Below, in pieces: positions 54,825-63,992 of a stretch of 64,000 bases of DNA (the stretch's first letter is position 1; each line of letters opens with the position of its first letter). Position numbers and translations under genes: made by a program. The notes below the pieces were generated by a model, which was not told the origin of the DNA, searched no databases, and was given only the letters and a program-made list of their open reading frames with translations. This stretch comes from Tyzzerella sp. An114 (GTDB lineage Bacteria; Bacillota; Clostridia; Lachnospirales; Anaerotignaceae), in assembly GCF_002161055.1 (NCBI RefSeq), contig NZ_NFLT01000002.1, positions 62,001 through 126,000 of the forward strand, given 5' to 3'.

Positions 54825-54843
54825 GTGCGTAAGGGGGATAATA

Positions 54844-55947
54844 ATGGGGTTTATAAAAGATTTTTTTAAGAGGGAGACTGTTCTTTGTTGTTCGGGAATA
54901 CTTGCTATTATATCAATGTTTTTTGTAATTCCTGATAAACATTATATAGAATATATTGACCTTAAAGTTCTTGCACTTCTTTTTTGTCTTATGGGAGTTG
55001 TTGCAGGTATCAAAAAAGCAGGTTTTTTTGAGAGAGTATCAGTTGAACTTATATCAAAGGCTGAAGATATAAAACATATATCAATAATACTTGTTATGCT
55101 TTGTTTTTTTTCATCAATGTTCATAACTAATGATGTTTCTCTTATAACTTTTGTTCCACTTTCAATAGCTGTTCTTGGAGAAAAGTATAAAGATAAAATT
55201 ATTTTTGTTATTGTTATGCAGACTATTGCTGCTAACCTTGGAAGTATGGTTACACCTGTTGGAAATCCTCAAAATCTTTATTTATATTCTTATTATGGTG
55301 TTGGGACAGGTGAATTTTTTTCAATAGTTATCCCTATAAGTGTTTTAAGTTTTATTTTGATACTTATTACAATGTTATTTATGAAGGGTGAAAAAATAGA
55401 ACATAAAGATACTAAAAAGAATGATATTGATAAAAACAGAGTTGCTGTATTTACAGTATTTTTTGTTATATGTCTTTTTACAGTTTTTAATTTAATAGAT
55501 TATAGAATAATGTTTTTTATTGTTCTTTTTGGATTTATAGTTTACGATAGAAAAATAATAAAAGAAATAGATTTTAGTCTTCTTTTGACATTTGTATTTT
55601 TCTTTATATTTGTTGGAAATATGGGAAGAATTGAAATTATAAAAAATAGTGTAAATGCAGTTATAAATGGAAGGGAAATGATTTCAGCTGTTGTTTTAAG
55701 CCAGTTTATAAGTAATGTTCCAACAGCTCTTATGCTTTCTGGTTTCACATCAGATTATGTAGCTTTATTGCAGGGTACAAATATAGGTGGTCTTGGAACT
55801 TTAGTTGCTTCTCTTGCCAGTTTAATATCATTTAAGATATATAGCCAGTGTGATGGCAGTGATAAGGGATTATATATGAAAAAATTTACATTATATAATA
55901 TAGTATTTTTGATAGTGATAATAGTTTTTACATACATATTTTTATAA
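54844..55947 (+). CDS. SLC13/ArsB-NhaD-like permease
   Basis: A 367-residue protein with about ten membrane helices. The pseudo-repeats of the ion-transporter superfamily appear as TNDVSLITFVPL with ANLGSMVTPVGNPQN in the first half and SNVPTALMLSG with TNIGGLGTLVASLAS in the second. Substrates in the family range from dicarboxylates to arsenite and Na+; the substrate here is unknown. GGGGGAT lies before the ATG at 54844. Single gene. Confidence 0.85.
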   Translation: MGFIKDFFKRETVLCCSGILAIISMFFVIPDKHYIEYIDLKVLALLFCLMGVVAGIKKAGFFERVSVELISKAEDIKHISIILVMLCFFSSMFITNDVSLITFVPLSIAVLGEKYKDKIIFVIVMQTIAANLGSMVTPVGNPQNLYLYSYYGVGTGEFFSIVIPISVLSFILILITMLFMKGEKIEHKDTKKNDIDKNRVAVFTVFFVICLFTVFNLIDYRIMFFIVLFGFIVYDRKIIKEIDFSLLLTFVFFFIFVGNMGRIEIIKNSVNAVINGREMISAVVLSQFISNVPTALMLSGFTSDYVALLQGTNIGGLGTLVASLASLISFKIYSQCDGSDKGLYMKKFTLYNIVFLIVIIVFTYIFL

Positions 55948-55972
55948 TATAAGTTTTGCTTATATAAAGTGT

Positions 55973-55992
55973 AAGTAAATTGTAGTTTACTT
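55973..55992. repeat. Inverted repeat over the promoter of the CofE-like gene
   Basis: AAGTAAA and TTTACTT (55973-55979 with 55986-55992) are perfect inverted repeats of seven bases around TTGTAG. The right arm contains the -35 element, so it may be an operator. Confidence 0.5.
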
Positions 55993-56014
55993 ATAAATTT
56001 TAATACATTATAAT
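55986..56014 (+). promoter_or_regulatory. Promoter of the CofE-like gene
   Basis: TTTACT (55986-55991), a 17-base spacer and consensus TATAAT (56009-56014). A further small inverted repeat CGATAA/TTATCG (56025-56045) lies in the leader. Confidence 0.65.
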
Positions 56015-56103
56015 ATAATTATATCGATAAAACGGGCAATTATCGGTGAATTTTAATTAATTTTATAAAAAATAAATTTTATTTTAAGAAGGAGAAAACG
56101 GTT

Positions 56104-57297
56104 ATGGGAAGAATGGTAGGAACAGTTTCCAGAGGATTAAGAGCACCAATTATTCATGAAGGTGATGACATTGCGTCAATCGTAGTTGATACAGTACTTG
56201 AAGCTTCAAAAGTTGAAAATATTGAGCTTCATGATAAAGACGTTGTTGCACTTACAGAGTCAATTGTTGCAAGAGCACAGGGTAACTATGCTTCAGTTGA
56301 CGCTATTGCAAAAGACGTTGCAAGCAAATATAGCGACAACACAATCGGTGTTATTTTCCCTATTTTAAGTAGAAACAGATTTGCTATATGCCTTAGAGGT
56401 ATTGCAAAGGGAGCTAAAAAAATAGTTCTTATGTTCAGCTACCCTTCAGACGAAGTTGGAAACCATTTTATAGATTATGATTTACTTGACGAAAAGGGAG
56501 TAAATCCTTGGACAGATGTTTTAACAGAAGCTGATTTCAGAGAAAAATTTGGAAACCCTGTACACGTATTTACAGGTGTTGACTATATCGAATACTACTC
56601 ATCACTTATAAAAGAATGTGGTGCAGAAGTTGAAGTTGTTTTTGCAAACAACCCAACAGCTATACTTAATTATACAGACTGTGTTCTTAACTGTGATATC
56701 CACACAAGAGTAAGAACAAAGAGACTTCTCAAAAAAGCAGGAGCTAAAATAGTTTATGGTATGGACGAAATAATGACAGCTTCTATTGACGGAAGTGGAT
56801 ACAATGACCAGTATGGTCTTTTAGGTTCAAACAAATCAACAGAGGATACAGTAAAATTATTCCCTAGAGATTGTAAAGCTCTTGTTGATAGAATTCAGAA
56901 AGAACTTATTGAAAAAACAGGAAAACATATTGAAGTTATGGTTTATGGAGACGGTGCTTTCAAAGATCCAGTAGGAAAAATTTGGGAGCTTGCTGACCCT
57001 GTTGTTTCACCTGGATATACAGATGGACTTGAAGGAACTCCAAACGAACTTAAACTTAAATATCTTGCTGACAATGATTTTGCTGACCTTAAAGGTGAGG
57101 AACTTAAAAAAGCAATTTCAGAAGCTATCACAAAGAAAGATGCTGACCTTAAAGGAAACATGGCTTCTCAGGGAACAACTCCAAGAAGACTTACAGACCT
57201 TATAGGTTCACTCTGTGACCTTACAAGCGGAAGTGGTGACAAAGGTACACCTATCATTCTTGTACAGGGATACTTTGATAACTACGTAAATGAATAA
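56104..57297 (+). CDS. CofE-like F420-0:gamma-glutamyl ligase family protein
   Basis: A 397-residue soluble protein of the family of coenzyme F420-0:L-glutamate ligase. It shows conserved pieces such as VVALTESIVARAQGN, SRNRFAICLRGIAKG, and VYGDGAFKDP. It is longer than archaeal CofE (about 250), with an added C-terminal part. Clostridia of this type are not known to make F420, so it probably ligates another substrate. It is a single gene with strong AAGGAG and highly biased codons, suggesting good expression. Confidence 0.85.
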   Translation: MGRMVGTVSRGLRAPIIHEGDDIASIVVDTVLEASKVENIELHDKDVVALTESIVARAQGNYASVDAIAKDVASKYSDNTIGVIFPILSRNRFAICLRGIAKGAKKIVLMFSYPSDEVGNHFIDYDLLDEKGVNPWTDVLTEADFREKFGNPVHVFTGVDYIEYYSSLIKECGAEVEVVFANNPTAILNYTDCVLNCDIHTRVRTKRLLKKAGAKIVYGMDEIMTASIDGSGYNDQYGLLGSNKSTEDTVKLFPRDCKALVDRIQKELIEKTGKHIEVMVYGDGAFKDPVGKIWELADPVVSPGYTDGLEGTPNELKLKYLADNDFADLKGEELKKAISEAITKKDADLKGNMASQGTTPRRLTDLIGSLCDLTSGSGDKGTPIILVQGYFDNYVNE

Positions 57298-57308
57298 TAA
57301 ATAATATT

Positions 57309-57341
57309 AAGCCTTTGGACATTTTGTTCAAAGGCTTTTTT
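57309..57341 (+). terminator. Terminator after the CofE-like gene
   Basis: AAGCCTTTG pairs with CAAAGGCTT, followed by T residues. Confidence 0.9.
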
Positions 57342-57403
57342 GTATTTTTAATAAAAAAGAGGGTAGTATAAAAATATATTTTATTTCTATTGTGAGGTGT
57401 AAA

Positions 57404-58624
57404 ATGAATAATATTGCCCAATTTTTTAATACAAATAAATTTAAAACAGCTTTGATAACAATAGCTATAAGAACTAAACCTGAATATGATGAAGTTTCAA
57501 AAAATGCCCTTTTGGCAAAAATATTTTCAGTTTCATGTGATAAATACAGAACAAAAAGAGATATTATGGAGAGATTGGAAAATATGAAAGGTGCTGTTTT
57601 TGATGTTTCTGTTATAAAAAAGGGTGATGAGCATATTATACTTTTTTATATGGAAACATTGTGTATAGAACAAAGTAACCTTTTTGAAGAATTTGAATTT
57701 TTGAGAGAAATAATATATAAACCTTTTGTAAATGAAAATAAGTTTGATATTTATGTCTTTGACAGAGAAAAAAACAGACTTTTAAATGAAATAAAGTCAA
57801 AAAGAGATAATATGAATGAATATGCCATTGACAGATGTGTAGAAGAAATGTATGGTCATGAAGGTTTTGGATTGGATTGTACAGGATATTTAAGAAGTAC
57901 AGAGAAAATAACATCTTCAGAACTTTTTGATTATTATAAATATATAATTAAAAACTGTCCTTTTGAAATTATAGTTTCAGGAAATGTAAATGAAGAAGAA
58001 ATAAAAAATTATCTTAGGGGAAATTTCTCTGATGTTATATTCAGAAAAAGTAATTTTAATAAAAAAAATGAAAAATACAGAGACAAAATAAATGAAGTTA
58101 CAGAGGTTGCAGATATAAAACAAGGTAAACTTTGTATGGGATTTAAAACAGGTATAACATTTAAAGATAAAGAAATAATACCCCTTTTAATATTTAGTGA
58201 GATATTGGGAGGAAGTGCTGACTCAAGACTTTTTGCTAGTGTTAGAGAGAAAGAAGGTCTCTGTTATTATATAAACTCTTTTGTTTATAAGTTTAAAGGT
58301 GTTGTTATGGTGCAGGCTGGAATTGATATTGAAAGTTATGATAAAACCGTTGAAACCATAGAGACAACTATAAAAGATATGATAAATAATATTACTGATG
58401 ATGAAATAAAATCAGCTAAAAAATCAGTTATAAAATATTTTATAGATAAAAAAGATAGTATTCCTCTTATTTGTGACAGTATACTTGACAATATAATAAT
58501 TGATGAAAATTATTCAATAGATGATTATGTAAAAATGATTGATAACTGTACAAAAAATGAAATTACAAAAGTAGGTAAAAAAATTAAACCTGACACCGTG
58601 TATTTTATTTCAGGTAGAGAATAG
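57404..58624 (+). CDS. ymfF: M16-family peptidase-like protein YmfF (no zinc motif)
   Basis: 406 residues with the M16 fold but no HxxEH. It keeps the second-half signature SVREKEGLCYYINSF, the R/Y pair that contacts the peptide in M16 heterodimers. With the next gene it forms a complementary pair, the typical YmfF/YmfH arrangement, implicated in EF-P 5-aminopentanol modification in Bacillus. The start at 57404 follows GAGGTG; the TTG at 57392 is a poorer choice. Confidence 0.85.
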   Translation: MNNIAQFFNTNKFKTALITIAIRTKPEYDEVSKNALLAKIFSVSCDKYRTKRDIMERLENMKGAVFDVSVIKKGDEHIILFYMETLCIEQSNLFEEFEFLREIIYKPFVNENKFDIYVFDREKNRLLNEIKSKRDNMNEYAIDRCVEEMYGHEGFGLDCTGYLRSTEKITSSELFDYYKYIIKNCPFEIIVSGNVNEEEIKNYLRGNFSDVIFRKSNFNKKNEKYRDKINEVTEVADIKQGKLCMGFKTGITFKDKEIIPLLIFSEILGGSADSRLFASVREKEGLCYYINSFVYKFKGVVMVQAGIDIESYDKTVETIETTIKDMINNITDDEIKSAKKSVIKYFIDKKDSIPLICDSILDNIIIDENYSIDDYVKMIDNCTKNEITKVGKKIKPDTVYFISGRE

Positions 58625-58634
58625 GAGGAATTTT

Positions 58635-59909
58635 ATGTCATCTGTTTTGAAAAAGAATTCTGTTATAAAAGAAAAAATATTTATTTCTGATAAAGAAAGT
58701 GGAATTAAATGTTATTTAATACCTAAAAAAGACTATGTAAATAAAGAGTGTGCCATAGTGTTTTTTTATGGTGCTAATGATATGAATTTTTATGATAATG
58801 GAAAAATATATAATTCCCAGTCAGGAACAGCCCACTTTATAGAACATAAACTTTTTGCAAATCCTGAGGGTGATGTTTTTACACTATTTTCAAAAAATGG
58901 TGCTTCTGCCAATGCTTTTACTGATTTTGAAAAAACGGTTTACTATTTTAATTGTTCAGAAAATTTTTATGATAATGTAAAAATACTTATAAATATGGTC
59001 AAAACTCCATATTTTACAAATGAAAATGTGGAGTCTGAAAAAAGTATTATAAAACAAGAAATAACAATGTATGATGATAATGCTGATTGGCGTGTATATT
59101 ATGAGATGTTAAATATAATGTATCACAACCACAGTATAAAAAATAAAATAGCAGGAACTTGTGACACTGTTGAAAAAATAGATGAAAATATGCTTAATAA
59201 ATGCTATAATTCATTTTATACTGCTGATAATATGGCTGTTATATGTGCAGGGGATTTTGATGAAAATGAACTTTTTGATTTAATTAAAAATGAGTTTAAA
59301 GGTTTTAACAGTAAAAAGCAAGTTAAATCCGTATATGATGATGAACCCTGTGATATAGTACAAAAATATTCTATGGTACAGATGGACATAAAAGAAACTG
59401 TTTTCAGTGTTGGTTTTAAATTGCCTAAGAGTTTTTTTGAAAGTGATTTAAAAACTTCTTTTGCTTTAAAAATTGGCGGAGATATACTTTTTGGAGAAAG
59501 CTCTGAGTTTTATGAAAATCTGTATAATAAAGGAATACTAAAAGAAAGTCTTGGAATTGATTTTGTTTCAGGTAAAGAGTTTGCATTTTTTGTTATTACA
59601 GGAAAATGTGAAAATCCTGAGGATATAGCGGAACTTATAGCAGAAAAATTTAAACAAGTACAGAGAAATGGTCTTTCATCAGAAGTTTTTGAGAGAATAA
59701 AAGAAAAACATAAGGGAAGATTTATAAGAGGTTTAAACTCTGTTGATGCTATTGTAATAGCACAGATTAATTTTGCTGTTAAAAATACTGATATTTCAGA
59801 AGTTTATGATGCTATTTCCGACATAGATATAAATTTTGTCAGTGGGGTTTTAAACAAAGGTTTTGACAGTAAAAACATGGTTTTGTCTGTTGTAAAACCT
59901 TTAGAATAG
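58635..59909 (+). CDS. ymfH: M16-family zinc peptidase YmfH
   Basis: 424 residues. The active-site HFIEH (HxxEH) is in AHFIEHKLFANPEGD, with the downstream glutamate in SEKSIIKQEITMYDDN. The C-terminal half lacks the R/Y signature that YmfF has, so the pair would make one complete active centre. It starts ten bases after ymfF behind AGGAGG. lgt follows at once. The natural substrate is unknown; a peptide-processing role in EF-P modification or in bacteriocin-like peptides is described for relatives. Confidence 0.88.
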   Translation: MSSVLKKNSVIKEKIFISDKESGIKCYLIPKKDYVNKECAIVFFYGANDMNFYDNGKIYNSQSGTAHFIEHKLFANPEGDVFTLFSKNGASANAFTDFEKTVYYFNCSENFYDNVKILINMVKTPYFTNENVESEKSIIKQEITMYDDNADWRVYYEMLNIMYHNHSIKNKIAGTCDTVEKIDENMLNKCYNSFYTADNMAVICAGDFDENELFDLIKNEFKGFNSKKQVKSVYDDEPCDIVQKYSMVQMDIKETVFSVGFKLPKSFFESDLKTSFALKIGGDILFGESSEFYENLYNKGILKESLGIDFVSGKEFAFFVITGKCENPEDIAELIAEKFKQVQRNGLSSEVFERIKEKHKGRFIRGLNSVDAIVIAQINFAVKNTDISEVYDAISDIDINFVSGVLNKGFDSKNMVLSVVKPLE

Positions 59910-59922
59910 GAGGAATTTAATA

Positions 59923-60783
59923 ATGGGGGATATGCCTGAAATATGGTTTCCTAATCTGGGGATACAGATAAAGGAGCTTAGTAATGTAGCCTTTAGTATA
60001 TTTGGTATAGATGTCTACTGGTATGGCGTAATAATAGGTACAGGTATAATTTTATCGCTGTTTCTTGCTCTTTATGAGGCTAAAAGAACAAATCAAAATC
60101 CTGAAAACTATATGGATTTCACAATGATAGCAATAGTTGTTTGTGTTATATGTGCAAGACTTTATTATGTAATATTCTCTTGGGACTATTACAGTCAACA
60201 TTTATCAGAGATATTTGCTATAAGAAATGGAGGACTTGCCATATATGGTGGTATAATAGGAGGAGTATTAACTGCATATTTCTATACAAAAGCAAAAAAA
60301 TTAAATTTTTGGCTTTTTGCTGATACAGCAGCTCCTAGTTTGCTTTTAGGTCAGATTATAGGACGATGGGGAAACTTTTTTAACAGAGAGGCTTTTGGTG
60401 GATACACAGATGGTCTCTTTGCCATGCGTTATATGAAAGACCAAGTTTCTAATATATCTCAAAGTGTTTTAGATAAAGTTGTAAATATAAATGGTGTTGA
60501 ATATATACAGGTGCAGCCTACATTTTTGTATGAGTCTTTTTGGAACCTTTGTGTTTTTATAATACTTATGGTTTTGAAAAGAAAAAAGAAATTTGACGGC
60601 GAAATATTTGGACTTTATATTATAGGATATGCCTTGGGCAGAGTATGGATTGAGGGACTTAGAACAGACCAGCTTATAATAGGTTCAACAGGTATACCTG
60701 TTTCACAACTTTTATCAGCATTTTTGATAGTTGTTGGTATAGTTATAATTTATTTGAGAAATAAAAAAACAAAAACAATTTAA
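59923..60783 (+). CDS. lgt: Prolipoprotein diacylglyceryl transferase
   Basis: 286 residues, about seven membrane helices. Lgt transfers diacylglycerol to the lipobox cysteine, before LspA acts. The signature GRWGNFFNREAFG is complete, as are the YWYGVIIGTG start and the IEGLRTD end. It lies 13 bases after ymfH with AGGAGG and may share its transcript. It would act on the SpoIID-like lipoprotein of this window and many others. Confidence 0.95.
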   Translation: MGDMPEIWFPNLGIQIKELSNVAFSIFGIDVYWYGVIIGTGIILSLFLALYEAKRTNQNPENYMDFTMIAIVVCVICARLYYVIFSWDYYSQHLSEIFAIRNGGLAIYGGIIGGVLTAYFYTKAKKLNFWLFADTAAPSLLLGQIIGRWGNFFNREAFGGYTDGLFAMRYMKDQVSNISQSVLDKVVNINGVEYIQVQPTFLYESFWNLCVFIILMVLKRKKKFDGEIFGLYIIGYALGRVWIEGLRTDQLIIGSTGIPVSQLLSAFLIVVGIVIIYLRNKKTKTI

Positions 60784-60805
60784 AGACGGAGCAATCCGTC
60801 TTTTT
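60782..60805 (+). terminator. Terminator after lgt
   Basis: AAAGACGGA pairs with TCCGTCTTT around GCAA, followed by T residues. Confidence 0.85.
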
Positions 60806-60862
60806 ATATTGTCCTATAATTAAACATTAAAGTTTTGTATATTAAAAGTTTATATTATTCTA

Positions 60863-60890
60863 TTGATTTAATATATTTTTATGCTATAAT
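60863..60890 (+). promoter_or_regulatory. Promoter of ktrBA
   Basis: TTGATT (60863-60868), a 16-base spacer and consensus TATAAT (60885-60890), 40 bases before ktrB. Confidence 0.7.
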
Positions 60891-60929
60891 CACAATTATT
60901 ATATAAAATTTAAAATGGAGATTTTGGTT

Positions 60930-62333
60930 ATGGAGAGTATTGGTAAGAAAAATAATTTTTTTAAACTAAATCCTACAAGAATTGTTATACTAGGATTTTT
61001 TGCCGTTGTCTGTATAGGAACATTTTTGTTAAATCTTCCAATAGCAAGTAAAAACGGAGAGAGTATAGGCATTGTAGATGCTCTTTTTACTGCAACATCT
61101 GCTGTCTGTGTTACAGGTCTTGTTGTTGTTAATACCCTTGAACATTGGACTGTATTTGGCAAGTTTGTTATAATATTTCTTATACAAATTGGCGGTCTTG
61201 GTTTTATGACTGTTATTACAATGTTTTTTATCATGAGGAAAAGAAAAATAACATTAAAAGAAAGAATGGTAATACAAGAGTCTTTAAATCAAGATACTAT
61301 GGCTGGAATGGTTAAACTTGTAAAAAGTATACTTAAAGGAACTCTTATAATTGAGTGTCTTGGAGCAATGTTACTTTCAATAGAGTTTGTTCCAAAGTTT
61401 GGTGTTATAAGAGGAATTGGAATGGGATTTTTCCACTCGGTTTCAGCTTTTTGTAATGCTGGATTTGATATTATAGGTGATGCAAGTCTTACACCTTATG
61501 TTTCAGATGTTTACTTAAATTTAATTATAATGAGTCTTATAATAATTGGTGGTCTTGGATTTACAGTTTGGATTGATATAATAAAAGTTATTAAGTTAAA
61601 GCGAAATAATAAATTATCATTTAAAACTGCTTGTTCAAAATTTTCACTTCATAGTAAGGTTGTACTTGTGTTTACACCGATTTTAATATTGGGAGGAGCT
61701 TTTTTAATATTTTTATTTGAATATGGAAACCCACAGACATTAGGAAGCCTTGGTTTTGGTGGAAAAATTACAGCTTCATTTATGCAGTCTGTAACTTTGA
61801 GAACTGCCGGATTTAATTCTATATCACAGGCTGACATGACATATGCATCAAAATTTTTAAGTATAATACTTATGTTTATAGGTGGTTCACCAGCAGGTAC
61901 AGCCGGCGGTGTAAAAACATCTACAATAGCTGTTCTTTTGATAACTGTTATTTCTGTTGCAAGAGGAAGTATTACAACAAATATATGGGGAAGAAAAGTT
62001 CCTTTAGGTATAATACAGAAATCTCTTGCAGTATTTCTTATAAGTTTTGCAACAGTTATAGGTGTTACAATGGTTCTAACTATAACTGAAAAGGGAATGG
62101 ATATTGGTTATGAATTTATTGACCTTCTTTTTGAGACAACATCAGCCCTTGGAACTGTTGGTATAACAACAGGTATAACACCATATCTTTCAGTTGTTGG
62201 AAAACTTATTATATCTCTTGCCATGTTTATGGGAAGAATAGGACCTATATCAATTATTATAGGGCTTGCAAGAAAACAGAATAATTATATTGAACATGTA
62301 GAATATCCTGAAGAAGGTATAATGGTAGGATAA
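60930..62333 (+). CDS. ktrB: Potassium uptake protein KtrB/TrkH
   Basis: A 467-residue channel-like membrane protein with four membrane-pore-membrane repeats. The four filter glycines sit in TSAVCVTGL, SAFCNAGFD, TLRTAGFN and SALGTVGI. It works with KtrA, encoded 16 bases downstream. The ATG at 60915 contains the GGAG for the ATG at 60930, so the latter is the start. Confidence 0.95.
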   Translation: MESIGKKNNFFKLNPTRIVILGFFAVVCIGTFLLNLPIASKNGESIGIVDALFTATSAVCVTGLVVVNTLEHWTVFGKFVIIFLIQIGGLGFMTVITMFFIMRKRKITLKERMVIQESLNQDTMAGMVKLVKSILKGTLIIECLGAMLLSIEFVPKFGVIRGIGMGFFHSVSAFCNAGFDIIGDASLTPYVSDVYLNLIIMSLIIIGGLGFTVWIDIIKVIKLKRNNKLSFKTACSKFSLHSKVVLVFTPILILGGAFLIFLFEYGNPQTLGSLGFGGKITASFMQSVTLRTAGFNSISQADMTYASKFLSIILMFIGGSPAGTAGGVKTSTIAVLLITVISVARGSITTNIWGRKVPLGIIQKSLAVFLISFATVIGVTMVLTITEKGMDIGYEFIDLLFETTSALGTVGITTGITPYLSVVGKLIISLAMFMGRIGPISIIIGLARKQNNYIEHVEYPEEGIMVG

Positions 62334-62349
62334 TTTTGGAGGAAACATT

Positions 62350-63018
62350 ATGAAATTGAATAATCAGTTTATAGTTTTGGGACTTGGAAGATTTGGAATG
62401 AGTGTTGCAAAAACTCTTTCTGATAAAGGTTTTGATGTTCTTGCAGTAGATAATAATGCAGAGGTTGTTCAAAATGCTCTTGAGTTTGTTACTCATGCTG
62501 TAAAAGCTGATATGACAGATGAGATTGCTTTGAAATCTCTTGGAATAGGTAATTTTGATGTTGCTATAATAGCCATAGGAAGTAAACTTGAAGCCAGTGT
62601 AATGGCTACACTTATAGCAAAGGAAGCAGGAGTTAAATATATTGTAGCTAAGGCACAAGATGAAAGGTCTAAAAAGGTTCTTCAGAAAATAGGTGCTGAT
62701 AGAGTTATATTCCCAGAAAGAGAAATGGGCGTAAGGGTTGCAAACAGCCTTCTTTATGGAAACTTTTTTGAATTTATGGAGCTTTCCGATGAGTTTGGTA
62801 TAGCGGAGATACCTCCTAATAAAGATTGGATAGGAAAAACAATAGCCGGCTGTGAGGTTCGTGCAAAATATGGTCTTAATATTGTTGCTATAAAACATGG
62901 TGGAAAAGTTGAAGTTACTCCTTCTGCAACTTATGTTTTTGAGGAAGAAGATATAGTTATTGTCCTTGGAGAGAATAGTATTATACAAGATTTTATGGAA
63001 AAGAAAAGTATAAGGTGA
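62350..63018 (+). CDS. ktrA: Potassium uptake regulator KtrA/TrkA
   Basis: A 222-residue cytoplasmic RCK subunit. The N-terminal NAD/ADP/ATP-binding Rossmann part begins VLGLGRFGMSVAKTL, and the C-terminal RCK_C part is about 135-222. It gates KtrB according to the nucleotide bound, and in Firmicutes related subunits also bind c-di-AMP. It has GGAGG upstream. The 278-residue frame on the opposite strand is a shadow. The rRNA methylase gene starts five bases later. Confidence 0.95.
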   Translation: MKLNNQFIVLGLGRFGMSVAKTLSDKGFDVLAVDNNAEVVQNALEFVTHAVKADMTDEIALKSLGIGNFDVAIIAIGSKLEASVMATLIAKEAGVKYIVAKAQDERSKKVLQKIGADRVIFPEREMGVRVANSLLYGNFFEFMELSDEFGIAEIPPNKDWIGKTIAGCEVRAKYGLNIVAIKHGGKVEVTPSATYVFEEEDIVIVLGENSIIQDFMEKKSIR

Positions 63019-63022
63019 TTTT

Positions 63023-63805
63023 TTGATAGAGAGTAGACAGAATAAAATAGTAAAAAAAATAGAAAGTTTAAAAAATAAAAAAGATAGAGACAAAACAGGT
63101 CTTTTTGTCGTTGAGGGAGAAAGATTTATTTTGGAAATTCCACAGAGTATTAAAGTTGATATGTTTGCTGTTTCTGAAAGTTATTATAAAAATAATGATA
63201 TTGAAAAATTTGAGAATAGAGCTTCAGTTTTTGTTTTAAGTGATAATGTGTTTAAATTTTGTGCAGACACTGAAAATCCTCAGGGAATATTGGCTGTCTG
63301 TGAAAAATTTGAAAAAAATCCTAAAGATGTTGTATCAAACAAAAAAGAAAATGGATTTTATATTATTGCTGAAGAACTTAATGACCCAGGAAATTTGGGA
63401 ACTATAATAAGAACTGCTGATGCGGCAGGAGCTGATGGAATTTTTCTCACAAAGGGAAGTGTTGACCTTTATAATCCAAAGGTACTTCGCTCAACAATGG
63501 GAGCTATATTTCATATAAATATTTTTCAAAACTGTGATGTGGCTGAAACAGTGGAGCTTTTAAAAGAAAATAATATATCAATTTATGCGGCACATCTTAA
63601 AGGTGAAAAATATCCTTATAGCCTCGATTTAAAAAAGGGTACAGCGTTTTTTATAGGAAATGAGGCAAGGGGGCTTTCTTATAAAGCTACATCTTTATGT
63701 GATGACCTTGTAAAACTGCCTATACCAGGACAAGCCGAGTCTTTAAATGCTTCTATGGCTGCCGGAATACTTATGTATGAAGTTGTGAGACAGAGAATAA
63801 TATAA
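63023..63805 (+). CDS. TrmH/SpoU-family RNA 2'-O-methyltransferase
   Basis: A 260-residue knotted methyltransferase. The N-terminal substrate-binding domain (RQNKIVKKIESLKNKKDRDK ... LFVVEGER) is followed by the SpoU core with the three motifs ELNDPGNLGTIIRTADAAG, FFIGNEARGLS and KLPIPGQAESLNASMAAGI. It methylates a ribose in rRNA or tRNA. It starts with TTG behind AAGGTGAT and overlaps the operon end of ktrA. Related proteins near pheS are called YsgA. Confidence 0.9.
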   Translation: MIESRQNKIVKKIESLKNKKDRDKTGLFVVEGERFILEIPQSIKVDMFAVSESYYKNNDIEKFENRASVFVLSDNVFKFCADTENPQGILAVCEKFEKNPKDVVSNKKENGFYIIAEELNDPGNLGTIIRTADAAGADGIFLTKGSVDLYNPKVLRSTMGAIFHINIFQNCDVAETVELLKENNISIYAAHLKGEKYPYSLDLKKGTAFFIGNEARGLSYKATSLCDDLVKLPIPGQAESLNASMAAGILMYEVVRQRII

Positions 63806-63820
63806 TTTAAAATATTTTTC

Positions 63821-63847
63821 TTGACTTAATTACAATTAGGCTATAAT
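63821..63847 (+). promoter_or_regulatory. Promoter of the ZTP-riboswitch transcript
   Basis: TTGACT (63821-63826) and TATAAT (63842-63847) with a 15-base spacer; an alternative TAATAT gives 17 bases. Confidence 0.6.
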
Positions 63848-63880
63848 ATATATGTGTAATTAATTTAACAGAGCATTTTA

Positions 63881-63949
63881 ACTGCATGACTGGCGGAAGT
63901 AGATTAACTACAAGGGAGTGCAGTGTTTTAAAGCCGACCGCCTGGGCAA
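63881..63949 (+). promoter_or_regulatory. ZTP riboswitch (pfl motif)
   Basis: Aptamer with P1 ACTGCA (63881-63886) closing on TGCAGT (63919-63924), the core ACTGGCGGAA after P1, AGGGAG before the 3' strand of P1, and the pseudoknot part GCCGACCGCCTGGGCA. These are the signature blocks of the pfl/ZTP class, which turns on purine and one-carbon genes when ZTP/ZMP accumulates. The controlled gene is beyond the window. Confidence 0.9.
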
Positions 63950-63992
63950 TTTTGTGTTTTCTATGACAGAATTTTGCTCAGGCGGTTTTTGT
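63938..63992 (+). terminator. Expression-platform terminator of the ZTP riboswitch
   Basis: CCGCCTGGGCAA (63938-63949) pairs with TTGCTCAGGCGG (63974-63985), followed by T residues. The 5' arm is part of the aptamer core, so ligand binding and termination exclude each other. Confidence 0.9.

Noticed and set aside
62257-63093. 278-residue open frame on the minus strand opposite ktrA
   Set aside because: Its translation is rich in Cys, Phe, Ser and Tyr without any domain, as expected from reading an A+T-rich gene backwards, and ktrA is clear on the other strand.
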